Shown here piece after piece: positions 26,759 through 35,141 of a stretch of DNA of 47,767 nt; the first letter of the stretch is position 1; every line of letters starts with the position of its first letter. Source of the stretch: JAVBSC01 sp031547305. Lineage in GTDB: Bacteria > Desulfobacterota > Desulfovibrionia > Desulfovibrionales > Desulfovibrionaceae. The stretch spans positions 1-47,767 of the forward strand of contig JAVBSC010000031.1 of assembly GCA_031547305.1 (NCBI GenBank). The letters are read 5' to 3'. Both the position numbers and the translations under genes were made by a program. Under the pieces are notes generated by a model that saw only the letters and a program-made list of their open reading frames with translations, did no database searches and was not told the DNA's origin.

Positions 26759-27148
26759 TCAGAATTGAAAATCCCTGGGCACATCCAGGCCGGCGTTCTG
26801 CTTGCCCTTGGCGCCCTTCATGTTCAGATCCGGCAGTTGCTCCGTCTGGGCGGAGCGCTCCAGGGCCGGCCCCAAATCCAGCGGCGCCCGCGCGTTTTCC
26901 AGCAATTCCCCCAGGCTTCCCCCGCCAGTGTCGTTATCCGCCGCTCCACGTCCGGCGCGCGTGGAAAAACTGAGATCCGCCATCTGGCGCTCCAGGTCGT
27001 TAATAGCCAGAGTAAATTTTTGCCGGGTGTCGTCCAGGTTGCGCTGCAAGGATTCCAGGTTGCGCATGATAAAGACGAACATCACCAGCAAGGCGGCAAA
27101 GCCTAGAAAAAACAAAATCATCAAGGTGCTTGCGGAGTCCGTGGGCAT
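26759..27148 (-). CDS. Small membrane protein with coiled coil
   Basis: 129-aa protein of unknown function. One hydrophobic helix (about residues 9-28, LMILFFLGFAALLVMFVFIM) is followed by a predicted coiled coil (NLESLQRNLDDTRQKF, then DLERQMADL) and a disordered, Gly/Ala-rich tail. The orientation of the tail is not determined. It is the first gene of a likely operon with nadK and is divergent from the radical SAM gene, with 111 bases between them. Confidence 0.6.
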   Translation of the reverse strand: MPTDSASTLMILFFLGFAALLVMFVFIMRNLESLQRNLDDTRQKFTLAINDLERQMADLSFSTRAGRGAADNDTGGGSLGELLENARAPLDLGPALERSAQTEQLPDLNMKGAKGKQNAGLDVPRDFQF

Positions 27149-27259
27149 AATTTTAATTTGCGTTTACTGGTTTATTTTCCGGGCCAAGTCGCGTAAAGCA
27201 GCCGCAGAAACGGCTAACATAATTTTGCGCGCAAAACAACGCAGCCAGGCAGGTTCAAA

Positions 27260-28534
27260 ATGGCTTCATCCTCCATACGCCCGCGCCTTCTGATGGCGGA
27301 CCGGGAGGGCCGGATATACGATCACCCGGATCTTCTCATGCTTTGCCGGCGGGGTGCGGACCTGGCCCTGCCCAGGCCGGACGAGCTGATGCCCATGCCG
27401 GAGGAGAGCGAGCTTTTTTTGCTGCCCGGCCGCCATGCTCTGGGCCTGAACCCGGAAAGCGGGCAGGTGGAGGAGCTGGAAGACATTGCCGTGGCCGCTT
27501 TTGTGGCCCCGGCCCACACTCTTACGGCCCATGCCGCCTATAGTGCGGACGATGGCGCGCCCATGCTGCCGCTTTTTGCCTATGGCGCCGTGGGGTTCGC
27601 CAATGACCGTTTTTACGTGTGCGCTAAAAAAGTGGACGAGGACACGCGCCAGGTTTTTACGGCCGTTCCGCGCCGCAAGCTGGAGCAGAGAGCGGGCGAA
27701 TTGATGCGCGCCTTCCCCAAAAACCGGCTGGTCCAGCACCTGGCGGCCAAGTGCGCCCTTACTTATTCCTGCCCGGCGGCGCGCAACTTCTGCCTGGGCC
27801 GCTACGAAGCCCCCCTGCCTGTCTCCCGGTCCTGCAACGCCCGCTGCATCGGCTGCATATCGAAGCAAGAGGAAGGCTCTCGCATCTGCGCCACCCCGCA
27901 GAACCGCATGCATTTTACGCCCACGGCCAAGGAAATCGTGGAGGTCATGCTCCACCACTCCGCCAACGAACAGGATCGGCCAATTTACTCCTTTGGCCAG
28001 GGCTGCGAAGGCGAGCCTTTGACCGAGGCCGTCCTGATCGCGGAGGCGGTGCGCGCCTTCCGGGCCAAGGGCGGCCGGGGCACGGTCAATCTGAACAGCA
28101 ACGCTTCGCTGCCCCCGGCTGTGGAGGCCATTGCCGAAGCCGGCCTGAGTTCTTTGCGGGTCAGCCTGAACAGCGCCCGGCCGGAAACCTACGCCCGCTA
28201 TTACCGGCCGCAGGGCTATTCTTTTGCCGACGTGCGGCAAAGCATAACCACAGCCAAGGCCAAGGGCGTGTTTGTATCGCTGAACCTGCTGTTTTTCCCC
28301 GGCTTTACCGATACGGAAGAAGAATACGCCGCCCTTGAGGACCTGGTGCGGGACACCCGCCTGGACTTCATCCAGTTGCGCAACCTGAACATTGACCCGG
28401 AATTTTATCTGGAACTGATGCAGGGCATGGAAACCGGCCCTATCCTGGGATTTGCCAACTTCCGCAAGCGGCTGCGCAAAAGCTGCCCCTGGATTGAATT
28501 TGGCTATTTTAATCCCTACGTGCCGGATAAGTAG
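27260..28534 (+). CDS. Radical SAM protein with extra cysteine cluster
   Basis: 424-aa radical SAM enzyme. The 4Fe-4S/SAM motif is C192-x3-C196-x2-C199 (SCNARCIGC). A separate set, C165-x5-C171-x6-C178, lies just before it, and C210 and C249 follow, so an auxiliary Fe-S site is possible. The SAM-binding strands are visible as YSFGQGCEGEP and NLNSNAS, and SLRVSLNS. An N-terminal domain of about 160 residues without cysteine motifs precedes the core. Substrate unknown; I recall no named family. The long minus-strand frame over this gene is a shadow. Confidence 0.8.
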   Translation: MASSSIRPRLLMADREGRIYDHPDLLMLCRRGADLALPRPDELMPMPEESELFLLPGRHALGLNPESGQVEELEDIAVAAFVAPAHTLTAHAAYSADDGAPMLPLFAYGAVGFANDRFYVCAKKVDEDTRQVFTAVPRRKLEQRAGELMRAFPKNRLVQHLAAKCALTYSCPAARNFCLGRYEAPLPVSRSCNARCIGCISKQEEGSRICATPQNRMHFTPTAKEIVEVMLHHSANEQDRPIYSFGQGCEGEPLTEAVLIAEAVRAFRAKGGRGTVNLNSNASLPPAVEAIAEAGLSSLRVSLNSARPETYARYYRPQGYSFADVRQSITTAKAKGVFVSLNLLFFPGFTDTEEEYAALEDLVRDTRLDFIQLRNLNIDPEFYLELMQGMETGPILGFANFRKRLRKSCPWIEFGYFNPYVPDK

Positions 28535-28576
28535 ACTCAGGGGCGTATTTTTTCGGTCAGGCTTTAACAAATACAG

Positions 28577-28603
28577 TTGACCGCCGGGCCGCTTGCATAT
28601 ACT
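28577..28603 (+). promoter_or_regulatory. Putative tRNA-Arg promoter
   Basis: TTGACC (28577-28582) and TATACT (28598-28603) with a 15-base spacer, about 43 bases before the mature tRNA. Confidence 0.45.
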
Positions 28604-28645
28604 TTGCGAATTCGCGTCGGCAAGCTGGACTTGCCGGCCGTATGC

Positions 28646-28722
<77 letters not shown>

Positions 28723-28731
28723 AGGGAATAC

Positions 28732-28775
28732 AGGTGGTTACGGTCAAAGCCGTGACCACCTTTATATTTTTATCC
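28732..28775 (+). terminator. Terminator after tRNA-Arg
   Basis: 12-bp stem (28732-28743 with 28750-28761, one G-T pair) with a 6-base loop, then TTATATTTTTAT. Confidence 0.85.
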
Positions 28776-28911
28776 CACGCGGCCTCCAGAGCGACTAAAT
28801 TTAAGGCGCTTTCTCCGGCGCTTAACGGCAAGACTCATTTCGTCCACGCCTACGCGGCGGGCGGCGGTTTCCGCCGCCAGAGCAAAGAAACATTTTCAAT
28901 GTCAAGTTGCT

Positions 28912-29124
28912 TTACCCCTCGGCTTTATCCACTTCGTCAAACAAATCCTTCACCTTGCAGCCTAAAGCGCGGGAAATGGCCTCCAGGGTGGAAAGCCGGC
29001 ATTCGGCTATCCGGCTGTCTCTGGCCCGGGTTATGGTCAGCGTGGCAAGGCTTGTTCTTTTGGAAAGGCCGCGGATCGTCACTTTTGAATGGACCATTAA
29101 GTTCACTAGGTTGCTTATTAGCAT
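28912..29124 (-). CDS. Small XRE-family regulator
   Basis: 70-aa Cro/C1-type helix-turn-helix protein. The DNA-binding region runs from VTIRGLSKRT through SLATLTITRARD to LSTLEAISRALGCKVKDLF, the usual five-helix XRE layout ending in the ALxxxxxDLF helix. The ATG at 29124 has AGGAG seven bases upstream, whereas the longer frame to 29247 reads through its own operator. No toxin partner is adjacent. The operator-promoter arrangement suggests autorepression. It lies just after a tRNA gene, a common place for integrated elements. Confidence 0.8.
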   Translation of the reverse strand: MLISNLVNLMVHSKVTIRGLSKRTSLATLTITRARDSRIAECRLSTLEAISRALGCKVKDLFDEVDKAEG

Positions 29125-29134
29125 ATGTTCTCCT

Positions 29135-29178
29135 GTGATAATATATGTTGACTTATAATTGATAACATATATTATCAC
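29135..29178 (-). promoter_or_regulatory. Perfect 15-bp inverted-repeat operator over the XRE promoter
   Basis: Arms 29135-29149 and 29164-29178 are perfect inverted copies separated by 14 bases. On the minus strand TTGTGA and TATAAG, 17 bases apart, form a plausible promoter lying largely inside the dyad, just ahead of the XRE gene. Confidence 0.75.
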
Positions 29179-29382
29179 AAAAACATCCTGGAAGGGAAGC
29201 TCCACTGGCATCAAGAGTATTTTGCCATAAGACGCCCGCTCCAACATTTAGCAACGGCGATTAATGCCGCTTGTGCCCGCGCGGCGGGTGGAGGATCCGC
29301 CCCACCAGGGCAATATTTTGCGTCTTGTCGACGATTCCGCCTTTGAAATAGCCGGCCGGCCGGTTGGCGAAAGAGAGTGAAC

Positions 29383-29616
29383 ATGCCGACGAAAAAAACT
29401 TATGACTTGTGCGACAACGCCAACGGCCTTACTCCCATGATTGTGGTGGAAGATTGCATAGCCCGGCTGGACCTTCTGGCCAGCGTGGTCACCCTGGTGC
29501 TCAAGCAGCCGGCGGATTTTCCGGATGAGCCGGACTTTGCCCTTAATCTGATGATTTTTGACGTGGTTGACGAATTGAAAAGCATCATGCCGCATAAGGC
29601 GTTGCCGATTCAATAG
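29383..29616 (+). CDS. Small acidic protein of unknown function
   Basis: 77-aa protein. It has no recognised domain: a short polar N-terminus, a predicted helix (CIARLDLLASVVTLVL), and a C-terminal acidic segment with a further helix (FDVVDELKSIM). The ATG at 29383 with AAAGAGAG upstream is chosen over the GTG two codons earlier. It is isolated between the XRE gene and the convergent type I secretion adaptor. Confidence 0.5.
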   Translation: MPTKKTYDLCDNANGLTPMIVVEDCIARLDLLASVVTLVLKQPADFPDEPDFALNLMIFDVVDELKSIMPHKALPIQ

Positions 29617-29655
29617 ATTACGCAATACTCGGTTTGGATATTTTCATGCGCTGTT

Positions 29656-31018
29656 TTAAGGATCCCGCATGGACTCGTCCAGAGTGCGGATGAGCGGGTA
29701 GGTGAGAAAGGTGATGACGCGCCGGGTGCCGACCTTTATTTCCGCCCGCAGGGACATGCCGGGCATAAGGCGCATGTTTTCCGGCACGTGGGCCAGGTTC
29801 ACCGCGTCAAAAGAAATGCGTCCTTTGTAGGCCGGGGGCTGGTTGGCCTCGGTCCGCACGGCGTCGTCGCCGATGGTGCGCAGGGTGCCGGAAATGGTGC
29901 CATGCTTCTGGAAGGGGAAGGTGTCCAGCTTCAGGCGGCAGGTATCGCCAATGCGCACGTAGCCGATTTCCGAGGACTGGATGAAAATTTCCGCCTCCAG
30001 GGGCGCGTCTAGGGGCACCAGGGTCATGACCGGCTCGCCTTCACGGGCCACCGAGCCTTCGGAAAAGGCCCCGAACTCCAGAACCACGGCCGGCCTGGGG
30101 GCCACCAGCACGGAAAGATCCCGCAGCCGGGCGGCTTTGGTCAGCTCCTCGTTTACCGCGTCGTATTCTTTGCGCGCGGCCACCAGTTCCGTGGAAATAT
30201 CGTTGTGCCACTTGCTGAGAAAGGCGCTCTGCTCCGCACCTACCCGGGCGATGCTCTGGCGGCGTTCTTTTATCTCGTTTTCCAGCCGGGAAACATCCGC
30301 CTGCTTGGAGGCCCTCTGGTATCTGGAGTTTAAAAGGTCGGCCAGGCTTTGGGCCTTGCGGTTGTAAAGATCTTCGTAAATTTTTTCCAGATCTTTGATG
30401 ATGCCAAGCTGCTTTATATTTTCCTGATACTGCTGCTCCGAGGATTTCAGAGCCGCGGCCAGTTCTTCCGCGCTTTTGGAATACGTTTCCATACGGCTGT
30501 TGTACTCGGCGCTCCTGCCCCTGAACAAAATCATCTGGTTTTCCCGATCCTCCGGGGACGCCTGCGGGGAAGGCTGAAAGTCCGTATGCTTAAGTTCCGC
30601 CTCCAGGCGGGATATCTGGAGCAGCAGGCTGTTTTTGCGCGCGGCCAGCCGTTGCGCGTCCGCCTGGGCAAAGGTTGGGTCCAGGCGCACCAGCACCTGC
30701 CCGGCCTGTACGGCCTGCCCGATTTCCACCTCGAATTTTTTAATTATGGATGTGCCGAGGGGCTGGATTTTGACGGTCTGGGCCGTGGAAACCAGCCGGC
30801 CCGGCGCGGCCACCACCTTGTCCACCTTGGAGACATAGGACCAGACGAGCGCCGCCGCCACAATGGTCGCCAGAATATACATAGTCAGGCGCAGGGAAGG
30901 CGGCAGGGGGGCGGTTTTCCAGTTCCGCCTGGTCCGCGTGGAATTCCATCAGGGCCAGGCTGGTGTCCTGCCTTATCTCAAAAAGGTCCGTGATTTTTGT
31001 ATAAAGAGCTTTGAGCAT
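29656..31018 (-). pseudogene. Type I secretion adaptor HlyD, interrupted by a one-base frameshift
   Basis: Membrane-fusion adaptor that would link the inner-membrane ABC exporter to an outer-membrane TolC-type channel. The N-terminus (MLKALYTKITDLFEIRQD, then FHADQAELENRP) is in one frame and the rest, starting PPSLRLTMYILATIV with the membrane helix, is in another. Removing one base from the run of six G (plus strand 30906-30911) restores a 453-aa protein with the expected ENRPLPPSLRL junction. The remainder is intact: lipoyl-like half domains, long coiled coil, and the C-terminal adaptor motif PLIRTLDESMRDP. The start lies one base after the exporter stop (TGATATG). It could be a sequencing error, phase variation or a true mutation. 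Confidence 0.85.
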
Positions 31019-31019
31019 A

Positions 31020-33224
31020 TCATCCCTGGCTCAGGTGGCTGTGCTGCTTTTCCCAGAGTTCCCGGTACAGGGGGCAGTTGTTCAGCAGTTCGGCATGAGT
31101 GCCCTGGGCCACGATACTCCCTTTGTCCATGACAAGAAGCCGGCTGGCCAGCCGGAGCATGGCCAGCCGGTGGCTGACGATGAGCAGGGTGCGGCCCTTG
31201 GCGATGGCGGAAATATTGTTCTGCACGATGCTTTCGCTTTCCGCGTCCAGGGAACTGGTGGCTTCGTCGAAAATAAGGATGCGCGGCCTGGTCAGGAGCG
31301 CCCTGGCAATGGCCAGGCGCTGGCGCTGCCCGCCGGACAGGTTGGAGGCGTTTTCCGTAAGCTCGGTGTCGTAGCCCTTGGGCAGGCGCTGAATGAACTC
31401 GTCCGCCCCGGCCAGGCGGGCGGCCCGGACGATGTCCTCAAAGGTGGAGCCGGGGCTGGCCAGGGCGATGTTCTGGCGCACCGTGCCCCGGAACATGAAG
31501 CTTTCCTGCAGCACCACGCCGATGTTGGAACGCAGGTGGGCCAGGTCCAGTTCCCGCTGGTCAAAGCCATCTATGCGGATCAGGCCCTGCTGGATGGAAT
31601 ACAGGCCCTGCACCAGGCGGGTCAGGGTGCTCTTGCCGGAACCGGAACGGCCCACAATGCCGACGACGTCGCCCTGGCGGATGCTCAGGTTGATGTCCTT
31701 GAGCGCGTATTCGCCGTGCTGGCCGTAGCGGAAGCTCAGGCCTTCGATCTCGATGTTGCCGCGAATGGCCGGGGAAAGCCCCCTGGTTTGCAGGGAGCGC
31801 TCCGGCGGCGCGTTCATGATGTTGGCCAGCATGCGCAGGGACAGGCCGATCTGCTGGTATTCGTTGATCAGGGTGACCAGTTGCACCAGCGGGGTGCTGA
31901 CGCGTGAGGCCAGCATGTTGAAGGCGATCAGCGCGCCCACGGAAATGGAGCCGTCAAAAACCAGGGACACGCCGGCCCAGGGAATGGCCACCTGCATAAG
32001 CTTGTTCAGCCCGGTGGTGATGGTTTTTGCGGACATGCCCAGCTTGCCCACCTGGAATTGCAGCAGGGTGGTTTTGGCGGATCGGCCGCCCCAGTCCCGG
32101 TTCAGCAGCGGTTCCAGAGCCATGGCCTTGATGGTGGATACGCCGTGCAGGGATTCCACCAGCAGGGCCTGGCGTTCCGCTTCCGCGCCGTACAGGCGTT
32201 GCAGGCCGTTTCTGTAGGGACGGATGATTATGACGAACACCAGGGCGATGGCCCCGGTAAAAGCCAGTGCCAGGGCGGTCAGCCAGGCGCTGTAAAAGAA
32301 CATGATCGGCACCAGCACCACGAGCACCGTGACCTCGAGCAGGGTCATGAACAGGCTGCCGGTAAGAAAACCGCGTATCCGCTCGGTCTGCTGCATGTGT
32401 TTGAGCAGCACCCCGGCGCTGCCGCTTTCAAAAAAGGTCACCGGCAGGGAGAGCAGATGCCCGAAGGTGCGCTTGCTCAGGCGCAAGTCGATTTTGGTGG
32501 TGGCGTGCAGGAGCATGTAGCCCTTGAGCCAGGACAGGATGCTGTCGAACAGGACCACCAGGAGCATGCCGCCCACCAGGGCGTAGAGCGTGGATTCCGC
32601 CTTGTGCGTAAGCACCTTGTCCACCAGGATTTGGAAAAAGAACGGGCTGGCCAGGGCAAAGACGTTGATGATCATCGCGCCAACGGCCACGTCCCGGAAA
32701 ATGCGCTTCTGGCGGAGGATTTCCGGAAAAAACCAGCGCAGGCCAAAGGGCTGGTTTTCGTCATCCAGGCTGTATTCCCGCCGGATCAGAAACAGCGTGC
32801 CGCTGAATTTTTCCGCCCAATCTTCCTGGGTGGCCCACAAAAAACCGTCCGAAGGCGTTGTGGGGTCCAGGTAGGCCAGGCGGCCGCCCTGGTCCGGGGC
32901 CTCCAGGCCGGATATGATCACCGCCCGGCCGTTTTTGAGCAGGGCCAGGGCCGGCCAGATCTGGCCGGCGGCGGTCATGGCTTCCCAGTCCAGCTTTTTT
33001 TCCACGATGCGAAAACCCAGTTCCCGGCCGATGCGCATAAGGAAGGTGCCGGAAATCTCCGCTTCGCGGATGGCGTATTTCTGCACCAGCAGCGGCAGGG
33101 ACAAGTCCACGCCGTGGTGCCTGGCCAAGCGGATGAAGGAGGCCAGCAGGGTGTGGCGCGGCTCCTGGCCGGTGCGTTCCGGTTCCGGGGCGGTTTGTGT
33201 CGCCGGGGGCGTGGTTTCGCTCAT
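31020..33224 (-). CDS. Type I secretion ABC exporter with C39-like domain
   Basis: 734-aa HlyB-type exporter for RTX proteins. The N-terminal domain (about 20-155) resembles peptidase C39 but has no catalytic cysteine near HHGVDLSLP, so it is a C39-like substrate-recognition domain as in HlyB/LapB. Five to six membrane helices follow (about 175-460). The nucleotide-binding domain has Walker A GRSGSGKST, signature LSGGQRQRLA, Walker B ILIFDEATSSLD and H-loop IVSHRL. It overlaps the upstream GT4 gene by four bases and is followed one base later by the adaptor, so the three are translationally linked. The obvious cargo is the RTX protein encoded upstream. Confidence 0.93.
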   Translation of the reverse strand: MSETTPPATQTAPEPERTGQEPRHTLLASFIRLARHHGVDLSLPLLVQKYAIREAEISGTFLMRIGRELGFRIVEKKLDWEAMTAAGQIWPALALLKNGRAVIISGLEAPDQGGRLAYLDPTTPSDGFLWATQEDWAEKFSGTLFLIRREYSLDDENQPFGLRWFFPEILRQKRIFRDVAVGAMIINVFALASPFFFQILVDKVLTHKAESTLYALVGGMLLVVLFDSILSWLKGYMLLHATTKIDLRLSKRTFGHLLSLPVTFFESGSAGVLLKHMQQTERIRGFLTGSLFMTLLEVTVLVVLVPIMFFYSAWLTALALAFTGAIALVFVIIIRPYRNGLQRLYGAEAERQALLVESLHGVSTIKAMALEPLLNRDWGGRSAKTTLLQFQVGKLGMSAKTITTGLNKLMQVAIPWAGVSLVFDGSISVGALIAFNMLASRVSTPLVQLVTLINEYQQIGLSLRMLANIMNAPPERSLQTRGLSPAIRGNIEIEGLSFRYGQHGEYALKDINLSIRQGDVVGIVGRSGSGKSTLTRLVQGLYSIQQGLIRIDGFDQRELDLAHLRSNIGVVLQESFMFRGTVRQNIALASPGSTFEDIVRAARLAGADEFIQRLPKGYDTELTENASNLSGGQRQRLAIARALLTRPRILIFDEATSSLDAESESIVQNNISAIAKGRTLLIVSHRLAMLRLASRLLVMDKGSIVAQGTHAELLNNCPLYRELWEKQHSHLSQG

Positions 33225-34474
33225 GAGTTTTTCTGGGTTTCCCCGCGGGCCAGGGACTCAATAAGGTTCATCTGGCGGGGCAGGCAGACGGTACGCAGGT
33301 CGTAGTTTTCCACAACGGTTTCGCGGGCCGCCTGGCGCAGGCCGCGCAGGCGGTCCGGGCTGGAGAGAGTCCGATCCACGGCCCTGGCCACTTCATCCGG
33401 CGAGAAAAAATCCACCAGCAGGCCGTTGCGCTCGTGCTGCAGCACTTCCTGCACCGGCGGGGTTCTGGAGCCGATGACCAGGCAGCCGGCGGCCATGGCT
33501 TCCAGCATGGACCAGGAAAGCACAAAAGGGTAGGTCAGATAGACGTGCGCGGCGGAGACGCGCAGGATGGTCAGAAAATGCTCATAGGGCACGCGGCCCA
33601 GAAAATGCACTTTGGACATGTCCAGCTTGTCGCGCACTTCCTTCATGAACATTTCCCGGTAGGTCGTGCCTTTGGGCGGCGGCGCGCCGTAGCTTACGCA
33701 GTCCTCGCCGATGATCACAACGTGGGCCCTGGGCCGCAACTTCTGGATGAGCGGCAGCGCGCGGGCGAAGATGTGAAAGCCCCGGTAGGGCTCCAGGTTG
33801 CGGTTGACAAAGGTGACCACCTCGTCGCCGGCCTTGAGGCGCGCGCCTGTGGCCAGGGTGCAGCGCGCCGCCGGGTCCGGCCGGACCAGGTCCGTATCGA
33901 TGCCGTCGTGGATCACGCTGACGCGCTCCCGGATCATGGCCGGGTACTGGGCGCGCTGCCAGTGCGTGGGGCTTATGCCCCAGTCGCTCCCGGCCATGCT
34001 CAGGAGCTGGGTCATGTTCCGGGTGCGGGTAAGCAGGCGTTTGTCCAGGGGGAGGGGGTCCCCCCGCGTCTCAAAGGTCACGTCAGAGCCTTCCGCGTTG
34101 TAGTAGAACTCGCAAAAGACCAGCACGCGCGCGTCCGGAAAAATGTCCTTAAGGTACAGGCCTTCGCCCCAGCCGCTGTGTACACAGATCAGGTCCGGCT
34201 CAAAGCCGCTTTTTTTTATTTCCAGAGCAGTGCGGGCCACGGCCTGGCCGCGCCGCACGTTTTCGTCCTGGCCGGCCAGGTAGGGGTGGAGATCGCTTTT
34301 TTTGTCCGGCGGCAGGCTGTAGCCGTGAATGCGCACGCCCTTGACGCCCGGCCAGCGCATCAGGTTGGCGGATTCGCCGATGCAGGCCGCTTCCCAGCCC
34401 GGCAGGCCGGAGCAGTGCTTTACCAGATGGCGGTACTGGGCGGGAAAATTCTGATGCACGAAAAGGATGCGCAT
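33221..34474 (-). CDS. GT4-type glycosyltransferase coupled to the secretion genes
   Basis: 417-aa GT-B glycosyltransferase. The N-terminus MRILFVHQNFPAQY and the C-terminal lobe with FLGRVPYEHFLTILRV, then PFVLSWSMLEAMAAGC and the E-x7-E type region, match family 4. Sequence near VNRNLEPYRGFHIF is the usual phosphate-binding stretch. It overlaps the ABC exporter gene by four bases (ATGA) and so belongs to the secretion operon. It may glycosylate the secreted RTX protein or a surface polymer it binds; this is inference from position only. Confidence 0.85.
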   Translation of the reverse strand: MRILFVHQNFPAQYRHLVKHCSGLPGWEAACIGESANLMRWPGVKGVRIHGYSLPPDKKSDLHPYLAGQDENVRRGQAVARTALEIKKSGFEPDLICVHSGWGEGLYLKDIFPDARVLVFCEFYYNAEGSDVTFETRGDPLPLDKRLLTRTRNMTQLLSMAGSDWGISPTHWQRAQYPAMIRERVSVIHDGIDTDLVRPDPAARCTLATGARLKAGDEVVTFVNRNLEPYRGFHIFARALPLIQKLRPRAHVVIIGEDCVSYGAPPPKGTTYREMFMKEVRDKLDMSKVHFLGRVPYEHFLTILRVSAAHVYLTYPFVLSWSMLEAMAAGCLVIGSRTPPVQEVLQHERNGLLVDFFSPDEVARAVDRTLSSPDRLRGLRQAARETVVENYDLRTVCLPRQMNLIESLARGETQKNS

Positions 34475-34581
34475 GGAACCAGCCTTTTATGGAGAATCGC
34501 ACGCGGTACGGCAATATTATTCTATATTTAAGTCTCTATAATGTCAAAGAAATGCGTAATGGCGAAGCGGTCTGAATACCT

Positions 34582-34628
34582 GGAGGAATAAAGGCCGCCG
34601 GACAAAGCGGAGTTTTGCCCGGCGGCCT
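34582..34628 (-). terminator. Terminator after the orphan RTX tail
   Basis: Perfect 10-bp stem (34592-34601 with 34619-34628) around a 17-base loop, with TTTATT following on the minus strand. Confidence 0.55.
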
Positions 34629-34656
34629 GTGGTCACGGCGCTTATGCCGGCGCGGG

Positions 34657-35100
34657 TCAGTACTTGAACGTCATGCTGATGTCTGCGGCCGTTATGTTTG
34701 TGGTGTTCCGCAGAATAATCATGTGGTCATGCCCGCTGGGGCCGCCCTGCCAACCGCCGTCCCTGTTTATGTCCACATAGAGGTAGCTGTCACCGGCGGC
34801 AGTGCCCTTGACCGGCACGGCGGAGTGGACGCCCCCGGCAAACGCGTTGTCCTTGGAATCGCCCCAGTCTGTGCCGTTGACTATGGACAGGGTTCCCCTG
34901 CCGGCGTGGTTGTTGCCTATGCTGGACAGATTCGACAGCGTGACGCGGTCGCCCTGGGCGCGGCTGAGGCCATTGATCGTATCCATAGTGCCTTTATTTG
35001 GGTCACTATACCAGTAGAGAAAGCGAAACTCATCCGCGCCGGCCCCGCCGGTCAGCATATCATTGTCCTGGTCGCCCACAAGTATGTTAATGCCATAATA
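34657..35100 (-). pseudogene. Orphan RTX C-terminal tail (remnant)
   Basis: Open frame encoding the C-terminal end of an RTX/serralysin-type secreted protein: one nonapeptide-like unit (GDQDNDMLTGGAGADEF), an INGLSRAQGDRV strand, then DSYLYVDINRDGG and ITAADISMTF. It parallels the end of the intact RTX protein upstream (DFSRAQGDK, YIYVDNNADG, INATDISF) but differs in between. There is no good start codon or ribosome site: the first usable codon is GTG 35079, and the frame begins in the flank of the upstream gene's terminator. It therefore looks like the 3' remnant of a second RTX gene. Confidence 0.65.
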
Positions 35101-35136
35101 GAGAAAATCCCCGGACCTGTTTCAAGTCCGGGGATT
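35101..35136 (-). terminator. Terminator of the RTX gene
   Basis: Perfect 11-bp stem (35106-35116 with 35126-35136), 9-base loop, followed by TTTTCTC on the minus strand. It starts about six bases after the RTX stop codon. Confidence 0.8.
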
Positions 35137-35141
35137 CGCGA

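Noticed and set aside
29135..29178. CRISPR-like repeat pair
   Set aside because: The two 15-bp arms are inverted, not direct, and there are only two; it is an operator dyad.
33434..34531. Plus-strand open frame of 365 codons over the GT4 gene
   Set aside because: Shadow of the GT4 glycosyltransferase; no ribosome site or recognisable motif.
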